Source: Trichobilharzia regenti (lineage: Eukaryota; Platyhelminthes; Trematoda; Strigeidida; Schistosomatidae). From it: a DNA stretch of 64,000 nucleotides. Location of the stretch: NCBI GenBank assembly GCA_944472135.2, contig OX235270.1:43710352-43774351 (forward strand). The letters run 5' to 3'. Each line of letters begins with the position of its first letter. Within the stretch, counting starts at the first letter, position 1. Both the position numbers and the translations under genes were made by a program. Positions 42,440 to 53,531 of this stretch are shown piece by piece. The notes beneath the pieces are model-generated. The model ran no database searches, had not been told where the DNA came from, and saw nothing but the letters and a program-made list of their open reading frames with translations.

Positions 42440-45400
42440 TTAAACCGACGAAACCTCGCCAGATACTAGCTTACTAGTTTTCTCGCCGGTCCCAAGCCCG
42501 GGTAAAGAGGGAGGGTTGGGGCGTGGTGCCAGCAACCCCACCCCTGTAATAAGCAATAGCCTTACTTTTCGCTGGAATCGGGGAAGTGAAATGACGCAGG
42601 CTGGTGAAAGCCTTCGGGAAGCCAGTCAGCCGATGTGCCTTCTTTCGATGAAAGCAAAAGTAAGGATGGGTACCTGGAATGTTCGTACAATGTACGAAAC
42701 TGGAAAGGCTGCCCAGATAGCCGCTGAAATGAGAAGGTACAGAATAGAAGTGTTGGGAATCTGCGAGAGCAGATGGAACGGAACTGGAAGGTGCCAACTA
42801 CCTACTGGAGAGACAGTAATCTATTCCGGCCACCTAGAGGACAACCATGAGCACACCGAGGGAGTGGCCATCATGATGTCACCAACAGCAACCAAAGCTC
42901 TCATGCAGTGGGAACCAATCTCCTCCAGGATAATGACAGCCAGGTTCAACTCAAAAGGAAGGAAAGTTACAGTCATTCAATGTTATGCGCCTACAAACGT
43001 CTCAGAACAAGAGAAGAAGGAGGCGTTCTACAGACAACTACAAGCAATAATGGACAACGTCCCAAATGGCGATATCAAAATCCTGATGGGCGACATGAAT
43101 GCGAAGCTGGGAGGAGACAACACAGGAAGAGAACTCACCATGGGTCGTGAGGCCCTCGGTGAAATGAACGACAATGGTGAACTCTTCTCAGACTTCTGCG
43201 CCTTCAATGATTTGGTGATTGGTGGTAGTGTGTTCAAACACAAGGATATACACAAGACGACATGGATTTCACCAGATGGAAACACCAAGAATCAAATAGA
43301 CTTCATCTCAATTTCAAGAAAGTGGAGACGGAGCCTACTGGACACAAGGTCAAGGAGAGGAGCAGATGTGGGTTCAGACCACTATCTAGTAGAAGGGACT
43401 TTCAAGGTGAAACTAAAAGCCTCGAGGATAGCTGGGGATAGGCCACAATGCAAGTTCAACACTCAATTACTGAAGGACACAACCACAAAAGACACCTTCA
43501 CTGCAACTGTCAGAGCAAAGCAGGAAACACTACGCGACAGCACTGAAGAATCATGCGTGGAAGAACATTGGAAGTCTCTGAAGGCGATTCTCAACGAAAC
43601 GTGTTCAACGGTTCTAGGAAGAAAGAAGAGACAAGACAAGGAATGGCTCTCAACGGACACTTGGAAATTAATAGAAGAGAGGAGAATGGTGAAAGAGAAA
43701 ATGATTCAATGCAAGGACGGACAGGAGAAGGAGACGATGAGCTCAACTTACAAAGCATTGGACAAAGAAGTGAAGAAAAGTGCTAGGAAGGACAAAAGAC
43801 GATTCTACGACAATCTAGCTACTGAAGCTGAAAAGGCAGCAGGCAAAAGGGACCTGAGGACACTATATCAGATAACCAAATCTCTATCCGGGAAGAGACC
43901 AACACAAGCGAAACCTATAAAAGACAGCCAAGGGAAGCCCATTACCAAGGAAGAAAAACAGATTAAACAATGGGCGGATCACTTCAAAGGACTCTTGAAC
44001 CGACCACCACCTGCAACCCGTCCAGAAATACCAACAACAGCGCACACACAACTGCAAGTTGACACCAATCCTCCAACGAGAGCTGAAGTCTTGAACGCAA
44101 TCAAACTTCTGAAAGCTGGAAAAACAGCCGGACCAGATGGAATACCCCCTGAAGCACTGAAAGCAGACCCAGAGACGACAGCAGACATGCTGACTCCATT
44201 ATTGCAAAAGGTCTGGAAGGAGGGAAAGGTGCCTACTGACTGGAGGAAAGGTTACCTCGTGAAACTACCAAAGAAGGGCGACTTAGGACTCTGCAAGAAC
44301 TGGCGAGGAATCATGCTCCTATCGACGCCAAGTAAAATCCTGAGTCGCATCATCCTGGAGAGATTAAAGGACGCACTGGAGACAGAACTCCGACCAGAAC
44401 AAGCTGGATTCAGGAAAGGCAAATCATGTACTGACCAAATTGCAACTCTACGCATCATCATCGAACAAAGCATGGAATGGCAATCAAACCTCTACCTCAA
44501 CTTTATAGACTTTGAGAAGGCCTTCGACAGCGTTGATCGTGAAGTAATTTGGAAATTACTCGAGTACTATGGCGTACCCCAAATATTCATCAACCTTATT
44601 CAACAGCTGTACGACAACGGCACCTGCCAAGTGATCCACAACGGAAGACTCAGCGAGGCGTTTGGAGTAAACACAGGAGTCAGACAAGGGTGCTTACTAT
44701 CACCAATGATATTCCTAATTGTGGTGGACTGGATTATGCGTCAGACTGTGGGAAACGAGAAGACAGGAATATCCTGGACCGACGTGAAGAACCTAGAAGA
44801 CCTGGATTTCGCGCGTGGATGATTTATGTTTGATGTCACACACAATCGAAGACTTACAAGCGAAAACCGACAAACTGGTCGAAGAAGCAGCAAAGACAGG
44901 ACTCCAGGTAAACATAGACAAGACGGAGGTTATGAAAATAACCAACCAACAACAGCAACAACATCCAACGTCAATCACCATCAACGGGAGGGATTTGAAA
45001 GAGGTTACTTCATTCACTTATCTAGGGAGCATTGTCTCAACTACAGGAGGAGCGGACGAGGATGTCAAATCGAGAATCGGGAAGGCGAGAAACACATTCA
45101 TCAGCCTGAAATCAATCTGGAAATCTTCGTCACTCAGCATCAACAACAAAATTCGGATTTTCAATACAAACGTAAAGTCAGTTCTTCTATACGGATCAGA
45201 AACTTGGCGGGTCACAAAGAATATTTCCAAAAGGCTGCAGACCTTTATTAACAACTGTCTTCGCTCAATACTGAAGATCAGATGGCCGGAAAGAATCACC
45301 AACAAGGAATTATGGGAACAAACAAAGCAAGAACCAATCGCCCAACAAATATGCAGGAGAAAGTGGAGATGGATCGGACACTCGCTGAGGAGACCGCTGG

Positions 45401-45640
45401 GTGACATCGCGCGTCAGGCCCTCGAGTGGAACCCGAAAGGGAAGCGGTGAGTGGGTCGTCCAAGGGTGACATGGAGGAGATCGTGTGAAGAGGAGTTGAA
45501 AGAATATGGATTCACATGGATGCAGGCGAAAAGTATAGCAGAAGACAGAAGAAAATGGAGACGTGCAGTTGAAGCCCTATGTTCCACTAGGAACCCAAGG
45601 GAACAATAATAATAAATAATAAAAAAATTAAACCGACGAA
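42440..45640 (+). mobile_element. Near full-length RTE-A (SR2-like) LINE with 13-bp TSD
   Basis: TTAAACCGACGAA at 42440-42452 and 45628-45640 brackets a 3175-bp LINE. It has a 5' leader containing GGTAAAGAGGGAGGGTTGGG, one long ORF (endonuclease plus RT) and a 3' end GAAGCCCTATGTTCCACTAG followed by AAT repeats. It is inserted into a PLE. Only one 4-nt insertion and one nonsense change separate it from an uninterrupted frame, so it is young. Confidence 0.93.
42516..45450 (+). pseudogene. RTE-A ORF: AP endonuclease and reverse transcriptase, one frameshift
   Basis: The ATG at 42648 opens KAKVRMGTWNVRTMYETGK, the usual start of the AP-type endonuclease. An in-frame ATG at 42516 is also open. 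LMGDMNAKLGGDN carries the catalytic Asp-Asn. RT fingers have KTAGPDGIPPEALK. The palm has FIDFEKAFDSVDREVIWKLL and TGVRQGCLLSPMIF. At 44814-44817 an extra CGTG lies within the FADD box, shifting the frame. The C-terminal part then runs 44815-45450 with FTYLGSIVSTTGG, VLLYGSETWRVTKN, WRWIGHSLRRPLG. A CGA to TGA change (45448-45450) ends it before the VGRPR-TWRR block. Confidence 0.92.
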
Positions 45641-45807
45641 TCTACTTAACAATAAAATCAACTGCAAGATACAATAAAAATGATGGATAAAAATAACGTA
45701 ATTTACAAAATATATTGTCGCGAGTGGAAGACTAACTATGTGGGTCAAACTCCACTATGGATAACACTTTATTCTGATAAATCACACAGTGTTATACTGT
45801 GTGATGC
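45641..45807 (+). pseudogene. Penelope-like element GIY-YIG part, downstream of the RTE-A insertion
   Basis: NVIYKIYCREWKTNYVGQTP at about 45690-45752 shows the start of a GIY-YIG nuclease (YKI-C...YVGQT). It is the partner of the RT part at 41960-42439. It is quickly cut: the following bases (TATGGATAACACTTTATTCT and on) resemble the HH-R repeat, and CR1-like sequence starts at 45808. Confidence 0.75.
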
Positions 45808-46497
45808 GGGATGTTAAAGATTGTCAGCAGAGTAAGCAACGTGCCAATTAACCAGCTTGTTAATATTCTGGTCGACAGGCACATGGACTCATATGAAAAA
45901 TGGGCTAAATCCATTTTATCTAACTTACGCCACCCTCTTCATTCACAACTCTCCCCTTGCATCTCATTAGGCAGAACCAGAAGCCTATATAGGAAACTAT
46001 ATGCTCGCACTAGTAAGTACAAAAACTCATCCATACCCTACTTAGCTCGTGTTCTATGCAATAAAGAAAGCATTAGGCACGATACCTATAACTTATAAAA
46101 TAGTCAGTAGAACAAGTGGATCTCGTCTTTCCAACTCATATAATTTATACGTACAACATTTTCTTTCTTTCTTTTCCTTTTCTCTCTCTCTCTTTTTCTC
46201 TGTTATGTGCTGCTTTGTTTTTCTCTTCCTCACAAACTCTATTTAAAACATTCTTCGTTCTTTCACACTCTGTAAATACGCTAGCATCAACTTTTCTAAC
46301 ACCTTCAAACACTGTTTAATTTTGGCTTTGCTACCGACATGCTAATATGTTGTTGTCAAAACTAACTGAGATTACCTTTAATCTATGTAGAATTTTATTT
46401 ATTGTTAATGTACTAACTGGATGCAAAACTGTATTAAAATGCTGAGAATTCGATTCTGTATCACAAGTACTGTTTTGGAATAAAGCAAATTATTATT
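45808..46497 (+). mobile_element. CR1-like LINE (LINE-C), 3' end, forward copy
   Basis: Starts inside the C-terminal part of the ORF at MLKIVSRVSNVPINQLVNIL and ends with LARVLCNKESIRHDTYNL (stop near 46096). The 3' untranslated part holds a pyrimidine-rich TCTCTCTCTC stretch and a tail TGTTTTGGAATAAAGCAAAT followed by (TTA)n. It is a close relative of 3478-4275 (-) but truncated earlier. Confidence 0.8.
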
Positions 46498-47068
46498 ATT
46501 ATTATTACTGCAACACCTTAGTTCAACATTATGACTGCATATTATCAAAACACTCTTGAAAACAAAAAACAACAGAACCAAGGATAATTCAGATGTGTAT
46601 ATGGAAGGGTAATGTACTGAAGTTTCATTTTCAAACTTACTAAAACACTGAATAAGAAACCCAGAAGATAATGACAATGAACTAATAATTGTTATGTCAT
46701 CACCAGTTTGCAAATTATAGTTCAACCTTTAATATGCTTCAGTTCAGTTTGATGGTAGAGGTGCGAGATTAATGAGTAAGATCGATGTGAATGCTTATAT
46801 AAATAAATATTGATCTATATTTAGAAACAATCCTCTTAAATCAGCCTTCTCTTTTTCAAAAAAAACACCCACTTAATATGCTCCTCAAATTCTAGATGAC
46901 TAATTTCAACTGAAACAGGAAAAACTTATTTGTATTACATACAGTTAGTTTTCGACGAATAACATCGTTAACAGAGAATGTTGAAAACGGACTTACATGA
47001 TTTCACTTTACGACGTGTTAATTTGTGAGTACTGAAAAAACAGTTGGGAACTAGATTGATTTTATTTT
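46498..47068. other. No recognisable feature
   Basis: Nothing recognised. Confidence 0.3.
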
Positions 47069-47256
47069 TATTTTTTTGGTTACAGCTTGATTCCACACTG
47101 TATTTTTAGTACAAGTATAGAATTTTCAGCATGGATATCGGTAGCCCAAATTTTGCAGGCCGACCATAGATATCGGGTGTGCGTCGGCGGAGGATCGAAC
47201 CTCGAACCATGTGCATGGTCGGTAAGAGTCCTAATCACTGCGCCACCGAAGCACGG
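47069..47256 (-). repeat. tRNA-headed SINE (SINE-2), reverse copy
   Basis: Reverse complement of the 35090 copy: on the plus strand TTACAGCTTGATTCCACACT ... TGCGCCACCGAAGC, with a T-rich run (the A tail) to the left. Confidence 0.85.
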
Positions 47257-48059
47257 ACGATAACTTAGACTTCAACTTATATTGTCTAAGCAGCAGCCTT
47301 TCTCAACAAAAAAAAACTTTGATAGATTTTTCAAAGTCAAAGCTTTAGTCGTTAGTCTTAAGTGTCTGCAATAATTCATTGGAATTTCTGATGTGAAATT
47401 TCACTATTGTTAAGCATCCACTAACATATGTAGTGAGTCATTATCTTTAGCATTATCAGATCTCAATTTTTCAGAATTTTAATCAAGTTCAACTGCTTTT
47501 ATCCTCGTATAAAGCGGTAAGTGAATTCGAAAGATAATTTAAGTTGTGACAAAATTTAGTAACCAGATATCCGGATGTCTGTGATTAGCACTCCTCTGTG
47601 TTAGCCACGATAAAATCAATGAACTCTCTAACAGTTTTCTACAAGGAAATATGTCAAGAATTTTATTTGGATAAATTCCCAGAAATTAATTGGGCTAGAG
47701 CTGAAATCTGTAACTCACCATATAGTGTTCAGATCAATGAGTCACAATCATGTATTAAGAATAGCTAAAAGCATAGTGTTTCTTTGGTAACAAATAAGTT
47801 GCTATAGAGTAGAGCGCCCAACATGTTATTATCAGATTTAAGTCTTAACCAAATAATCTTATTTCTTTAGCGTAGAAATACATCAACAAAGGTTTTGATC
47901 TAGTAAAATTCAGCTAAGTAAAAGGAACATGAAGTAATGAGGTTTTTTTTAACAGCAATTACTTACTCAGAACAATTTAAGCAGACCAAAAGAATCATGG
48001 TTGTTTGTTTATAACTTGGATGAATATGACTGGAAAACTGTAAACAATTGGATTACAAA
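47257..48059. other. No recognisable feature
   Basis: AT-rich; nothing recognised. Confidence 0.3.
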
Positions 48060-48580
48060 AAATTCATATAATTCATATATTACTCTCAAGTCTGTATGGA
48101 GGTCAACAGCACTCAACACGAAAAATAAGATCCGCATTTTCAACTCCAATGTGAAGTCAGTGCTACTAAACGGATCAGTGACTTGCACTGCGCGTCATAA
48201 AGAGCACCCCAATCAAACTACAGACCTTCATTAACAGCTGTCTTCGCTCAGTACTCAAGATCACATGGCCAGAAAAGATCTCTGCGAGCGAACCAACCAG
48301 GAACCGATTGTGAAACACATAGGCAGGAAGAAATCGAGATGGATTGGACATACTCTGAGGAAACCATCAAGTGACATCACTAGACAAGCCATTGCTCGAG
48401 TGGTGAGTTGGTCGTCAGTGCATGGGTGGGGTGACTTGGAGGAGGTCATGTGAAGAGGAGATGAAAGCATGTGGGCAGACATGAAGCCAGGTGAAAACTC
48501 TAGCAGAGAACCGAAGGCAATGGAGACGCGCGGCTGAAACCCTATGTTCCTCTAGGAATAAAAGGATATAATAATTACTT
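48060..48580 (+). mobile_element. RTE-A-like LINE 3' fragment
   Basis: Plus strand: SYITLKSVWRSTALNTKNKI, RIFNSNVKSVLLNGSVT (Tyr of LLYG lost), then after a frameshift ERTNQEPIVKHIGRKKSRWI and GHTLRKPSSDITRQAI. The tail is CCTATGTTCCTCTAGGAATA. It belongs to the same subfamily as the insertion at 16561-16880 (tail GTTCCTCTAGGAA), distinct from the 42.4-kb element (GTTCCACTAGGAA). 5'-truncated. Confidence 0.8.
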
Positions 48581-49301
48581 TCTGAGTTAATACTTGGATT
48601 TCATATTAGTTGGAAGTACTCAAACAGAACCCCTTATCTTGCTGGGAAACTTTCGTCTACTACACGGTTAACTTAGATAAAAAGTGACCATGACCATTCT
48701 GATTAAGTTAACAATATATCTGTGCCACATACAGTATTCATAATTAAATATCTTTTTCCAAATCCTACTCTATTATTACTCTTGAGGATTGAAATAGTGA
48801 GGTATTAGAACCGGTGGTCCAGTAGTTCAAAATTAAGTGTCTACATAAATGGATCACAAACACCTACTTAGTTGTATATTAATTCTTAATTGACATCGAT
48901 TATTTTAAAGTTCACAGTTTTCCCACAAACTTTTGAAAGATAAATCAAGGTTGTGAATGTGTCTTTATTTTATCCTCTTCAGGAGGACTTGGTCGATAGT
49001 TCCATTCTCTAAATGTTTTAAGCAAAACCAAAATATCGCCGGAAAGATTTACAAGGCTTCGAATCTGACCCAATTTGCAGAGTAGTTACTCACACAGAGT
49101 TTTGCTAATCTGTCAAAAAAAACTTTGCTAAATTAAGAGTGGCATGACTATTTACTGTTTGTATCATATTCTAACATGCAGAGCATCGTGCTTCCACTTT
49201 ACCTGTGTACTTCTTGACTGATGAAAGCATAATGTGAAAGACAACGTCGTCCAGATTGGGTGATTCACAACACGACAGCTGGTTGGTGTTATTTAGAAAA
49301 T
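48581..49301. other. No recognisable feature
   Basis: Nothing recognised. Confidence 0.3.
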
Positions 49302-49762
49302 GCTGAGCTGCAATACCATGATCCAAACAAATTCACAAAATTTCATGCCGGATCGGCCGTGGCCCGGATTAACAACGACCGCGCTTCCTGCTGCCGTGTC
49401 ACAGGGCAGGAGTGATAAATATGCTACTGAGGCACACAAAACAACAAAGAACAAACAAAAACAGGCCGCGTGTGACCGGCCTCAAGCAGTTGTCCCCTGG
49501 GCTCTGCGGTCACGCAACCAACTTCCACGGTGTGGGCAGCCGGGAAGTAACAATCGCCCTCACAATCCGAAATGCACACAAAACCTCTCTAATCCTCACT
49601 TATCTTTGTCTTCATCTTCATCTCTATTACCTTGCCTTCCTTCCACTGATGCAACTCCTCTACTTGATGGCTCCTCACTCCCTCTTCACTCTGTGTCCAC
49701 TAAAAACGACGAAAGCCAAAAAACCACCACGGATAGTCTCCTAAAGCCACGCTGAGCTGCAA
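49302..49762 (+). mobile_element. RTE-B 5'-end fragment with 12-bp TSD
   Basis: GCTGAGCTGCAA at 49302-49313 and 49751-49762 brackets 437 bp that match the 5' leader and ORF start of the RTE-B at 56520-56960 (-). The translated phrases include NFMPDRPWPGLTTTALPAAV and SLSSSSSLLPCLPSTDATPL. No RTE-B 3' end or tail is present. A LINE piece that kept only its 5' region and yet has a TSD is atypical. Confidence 0.85.
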
Positions 49763-51179
49763 GAAATGTTTACACAGACTGATGACCTGTTTTCTGTCGT
49801 ATGTATCGTGAAATGTTTTACTTAATTAATATCTGGTGAAATTAAAATTTAAAAGAAACTGAGCAGCGTCATGTTCAGTTCTGGATATCTTTGTCCTGTG
49901 GCTTTAAAAACCACCAACGAAATGTTACTGGCAGGATAAAAGGCACAGGTATGCCATCATTATAACTGTTAATTAAAAAAGATCTCAAGGGTTAGTGCCG
50001 TGTTTTGATTTGACTACTCCCAACCCTTTTCCAGTCTAATCTAACCTCAGCTAATATTTGTGGTCAAGGACAGAGATCAACCGTCATGTGTAACACGTGA
50101 AGATTCATAACCGTATTGATTGTCTCTTCCTTCTTATCCATCACTCTACGTCATCATCATCATACTGTTCCCCTTAACATGAGAAATTGAACGAAGGCAT
50201 TTGTGATTAGTCTCAGATGTTATATTTTCTATCTTCAGAGGTGACATCTTGTGTAGTTAACTATATTGCCGATCCCCGTAAGGAACTTAAATCGAATGAG
50301 TTTCATATTCTGGATCAACGAAGTTTTCCCTGGTATAAGTCAATCACTGACATATCGGCGCCGACTAGGGTCACGCACCAGTAAATCCATAGTGGCAATT
50401 ATTAAGAGTGATAAAATTAGCCTTCTTGCACGAGAATCACTTTCAACAATAACTATAATTATGCCCACTTAGTATACAATTAGTAATGTTATCAAGCTGA
50501 TAGTCATGTAATTATAACAGAAAAACTTAATAGCTTTCTTATAAACTGGAATAATTTACAACAGTCTGTTTGAACTATGTCGAATTGCTATACCCTTACC
50601 AATACTTTAGTTAATCTGATCAGTAACTGATCTCCACCAAATTAAAACAAAGTAAAACCATCCAGCCCCGATGCTGCCTTGTCTCGCTCTGGACATCCCT
50701 CCTGAAGTTTTTAGAGGTCCATTCACTTCTCACATAGTTTCACTTAACAAATCTGTTCAAGAACTCGTTTACCGAATAAGCATATGAAGTGAAGTTGACC
50801 TTTTCACTGTATTCTCTCTCTTCACCCAGCCCTGAACGCTATTGTTAGGAATAACTTTAGCTTAATTTCCAGCAGGCCTTGCCTCCCGTTGCGTTTTGAG
50901 TTTACCACGATTATTTCACTTGATGAGGCGACAGAGAACTATTGGCACTGAATAATATTTAGCTGCAGATCATCATCTATTTTCATTGCTGTTTCAAAAA
51001 CAGATTCGATATACTATCAGGCTCTTCGGCTATATGTGGGAGTGTCAAAGTAATTGTTGAGTTAATTCCTAAGAGTATAGATCAAATGTTCTCACCAATG
51101 ACTTGAAACAATAGGTAATATGCATCAAAGTCACTTTTTGTGCTTTTCCATATGCACTACACCCTCACGTTTTAGCGTG
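49763..51179. other. No recognisable gene
   Basis: Nothing recognised. Confidence 0.35.
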
Positions 51180-51320
51180 TCACTATTCGATTAATTATAG
51201 TTCTTTTCAATAACCTTTTTCTTTTCGTTCTCTACCATCATGCACTATACGAAGTATGGCGCCTTGAACCACTGCACATTTGTGTATAATGTCGCGTTGA
51301 GACTCAGTCAACCATACAGT
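51180..51320 (+). repeat. Old RTE-B 3' tail
   Basis: TATGGCGCCTTGAACCACTG CACATTTGTG-TAATGTCGCGTTGA resembles the RTE-B 3' end (tgtggcgacttgaactgccgcacatatgtgcaaagttctatgttga) with many changes. Diverged copy. Confidence 0.5.
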
Positions 51321-52085
51321 GAAGTTAAGTGATCAGCTTATATTCATCGTTGGCAGTGGTTCTCAGAGACAGGTGGTTTTTTAACGTGGACCTGCGGTAA
51401 CATTCTTCCAGTCATTACACACCTCGTTCACATATTGCTATGCATCGAGTTCACAGGTTATACAATGGGAATACTAAGGAGGGGGCAAGACCCAAGCGAA
51501 CGACTATTGAACAGTCAGATAAGCCTTACTAAACAAATATCATCTTGATCCTGATCTTCCCCTGTTTGGATAATAGGCTTTCAGGAATGTGCAATCACTC
51601 AGCACCTTGTGGTACACAGAACACCTATCCACAGGGATGAATGGAAGCATTACAGACGGTAAGCGTCATTCAGCTTTATTGAAAGCATTTGTTGACTCGT
51701 TAGGTGGCGCACAAACTGACTCCACAGAACGAAATCGGAGCCACCCAAAAGGCAAAATCAGAGTGACAAGCGGATTACGAAATATCATAATATAAGGTCA
51801 TTTCGACAAACTGATTCTGGGAAACTGGACTAACACAAAGGAACTTAGAGTCATTTCGGTTGAGCCACTACTACAGGAAGAAAAACTACTTAGGTGGTAA
51901 AACAACAAAAGCTTCACCATTTAAGAGGGCTCTGTATTTTAACTGAAGCGATACCTAGACCAGACATGTGTATAACAATGTCAACTATTACTAAAAACGG
52001 CGGGTAACCTCACCAAAACTAATGAAAGAGAGAAGCAATAAAAAAGTTCATTATATAAGATACTTGTTATATACAAAGACAAGAA
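51321..52085. other. No recognisable feature
   Basis: Possibly the 3' UTR region of the RGG-box gene (minus strand) near 51950-52085; otherwise nothing seen. Confidence 0.3.
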
Positions 52086-52361
52086 TCAATCGTATTCCGA
52101 CTTAAATTTTTTACTCTGAGGAGTATTTGATGCGCTGAAGGTAGCACCACGTATCTCCTCACCAAACGAATGCCGCTCGCCACCACGATAACCAATAAAT
52201 TCTCCTCTCGCGCCTCGAGGCCCACCACGGTTTCCACGACCACCCCTGTCAACCGACCGACCGAGAAAACTTCCACGACATCCCAGAGATTCGCCGAGAC
52301 CAACTCTGAATTCACCCCTACCACGGCGTCCACTGAAATTGCCCCCCAGAACCACCACACC
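52086..52361 (-). CDS. Terminal exon of an RGG-box protein
   Basis: On the minus strand TTTGGAAAATATAG gives an acceptor at 52362-52363. The frame reads LGGNFSGRRGRGEFRVG, GRSVDRGGRGNRGGPRGARG, EFIGYRGGERHSFGEE, then IRGATFSASNTPQSKKFKSEYD-type text to a stop at 52086-52088. Repeated RGG/RG motifs followed by a basic-acidic tail are typical of nucleolar or hnRNP-type RNA-binding proteins and are sites of arginine methylation. I cannot name the gene. Upstream exons were not found; RTE-B elements fill the next 5 kb. It could be an exon of a gene whose other exons lie among or beyond them. Confidence 0.55.
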   Translation of the reverse strand, partial: GVVVLGGNFSGRRGRGEFRVGLGESLGCRGSFLGRSVDRGGRGNRGGPRGARGEFIGYRGGERHSFGEEIRGATFSASNTPQSKKFKSEYD

Positions 52362-52545
52362 CTATATTTTCCAAAAAAATGAGCCCGGATAATGCAACTG
52401 AGTTCACAAAAAGCTACATAACAATGAACCAATTCAAAAAGGTGTAGCACAATTAAAGGAGAAAAACATTAGAAATTACTTCCTAACTATCTGTGACGTA
52501 ATTGCTAATATATATAGACCACAAATCGCATTGTGCAACTGCTAT
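52362..52545. other. Probable intron next to the RGG exon
   Basis: AT-rich, with acceptor-like sequence at its left end on the minus strand. Confidence 0.35.
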
Positions 52546-52890
52546 TCTGTCTGTTTGGATTCAACATAGAACTTGGCACCGAAGTGCAGCAGTACGAGTT
52601 GCCACGTTCTAAATAGCACACAAAGGTAGAAAAGAAGATGAGTGAAGAGAATCATTAGAGTTTGACAAGTATAAGAGTGAAACTGAATGGGTAATGGTAG
52701 AAAGGAATATGAAGGATTGCAGAGACTGAATACATCTGAGCCATTGACAACAATTTTGAGCCATGTCACATATTGTCCCCAGCCATTGATTCTTAGAGTC
52801 CCAACGGCCCCGACCCTGAAGTCTGCATCTCCCTACCTGACTCAGTTTAACTGTTCATGGATTGACGCCATGTTTTTGTTTGGTCACTAC
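52546..52890 (-). mobile_element. RTE-B 3' end fragment
   Basis: On the minus strand: the end of the RTE-B ORF (the ETIGDMAQN-like block is ruined here), the 3' untranslated part, and the tail GTTGAATCCAAACAGACAGA. 5'-truncated. It is closest to the 22.0-kb copy (TTGGTGCCAAGTTCT wording). Confidence 0.75.
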
Positions 52891-53351
52891 TACTACTCTG
52901 ATGGATCAGGGTGAACGTAAAGTCACTGTTGAAATACTAAGGCCAGTATACATAGCTATTCTGCTTATGTATCATTCAGAAATCCTTAGTTAGAAACAAT
53001 TGACTTCTTTTAAATGTCGCACAGCACAACATATACCAAACTACTACAGAATGCTGACACCAGCAGTTTGCCTTATCGCTAAACTATTACTGTGACAGAG
53101 TGAAATGATCACTGAGATTATGAGCAAATAAAGTAATTCAAACTCCCATAAGACGATTAGATCATGGTCTAAATACAAGGCTGACACCAATCAATTAAAA
53201 GGCCATACATTTCGCCAAACCGGTGACAATGTGAATCCTGTGAAGATTGGAAGGGTATGGATGGAAAATATCACTACCTACGAGTGTTCATTAATGTTGC
53301 CCCTCGCTCAACACACATAAAAGTGTCCCCAGAAAAATTCAGGTACTGAAT
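52891..53351. other. No recognisable feature
   Basis: Nothing recognised. Confidence 0.3.
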
Positions 53352-53531
53352 GCCTGTGTGTTTTCGACATAGAACTTTGCACAAATGTGCGGAAGTTCAA
53401 GTCGCCACACTCCGTGTAGCACGCGAAGCAAGAGAAGAAAGTACAAGAAAAGCATAATAGAAACAGTGAGCAGAGGTGTGAGACAAAGGAGTAATAAAGA
53501 AATACAAAACAGTTTCATTGAAGATCATAAG

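Noticed and set aside
42516..45450. Annotation as a host endonuclease or craniofacial development-type protein
   Set aside because: Endonuclease plus RT blocks and flanking TSD show a LINE; such names are common misannotations of RTE ORFs.
49300..49755. 151-residue frame as a host protein
   Set aside because: It matches the RTE-B 5' region at 56.5-57.0 kb and is flanked by a TSD.
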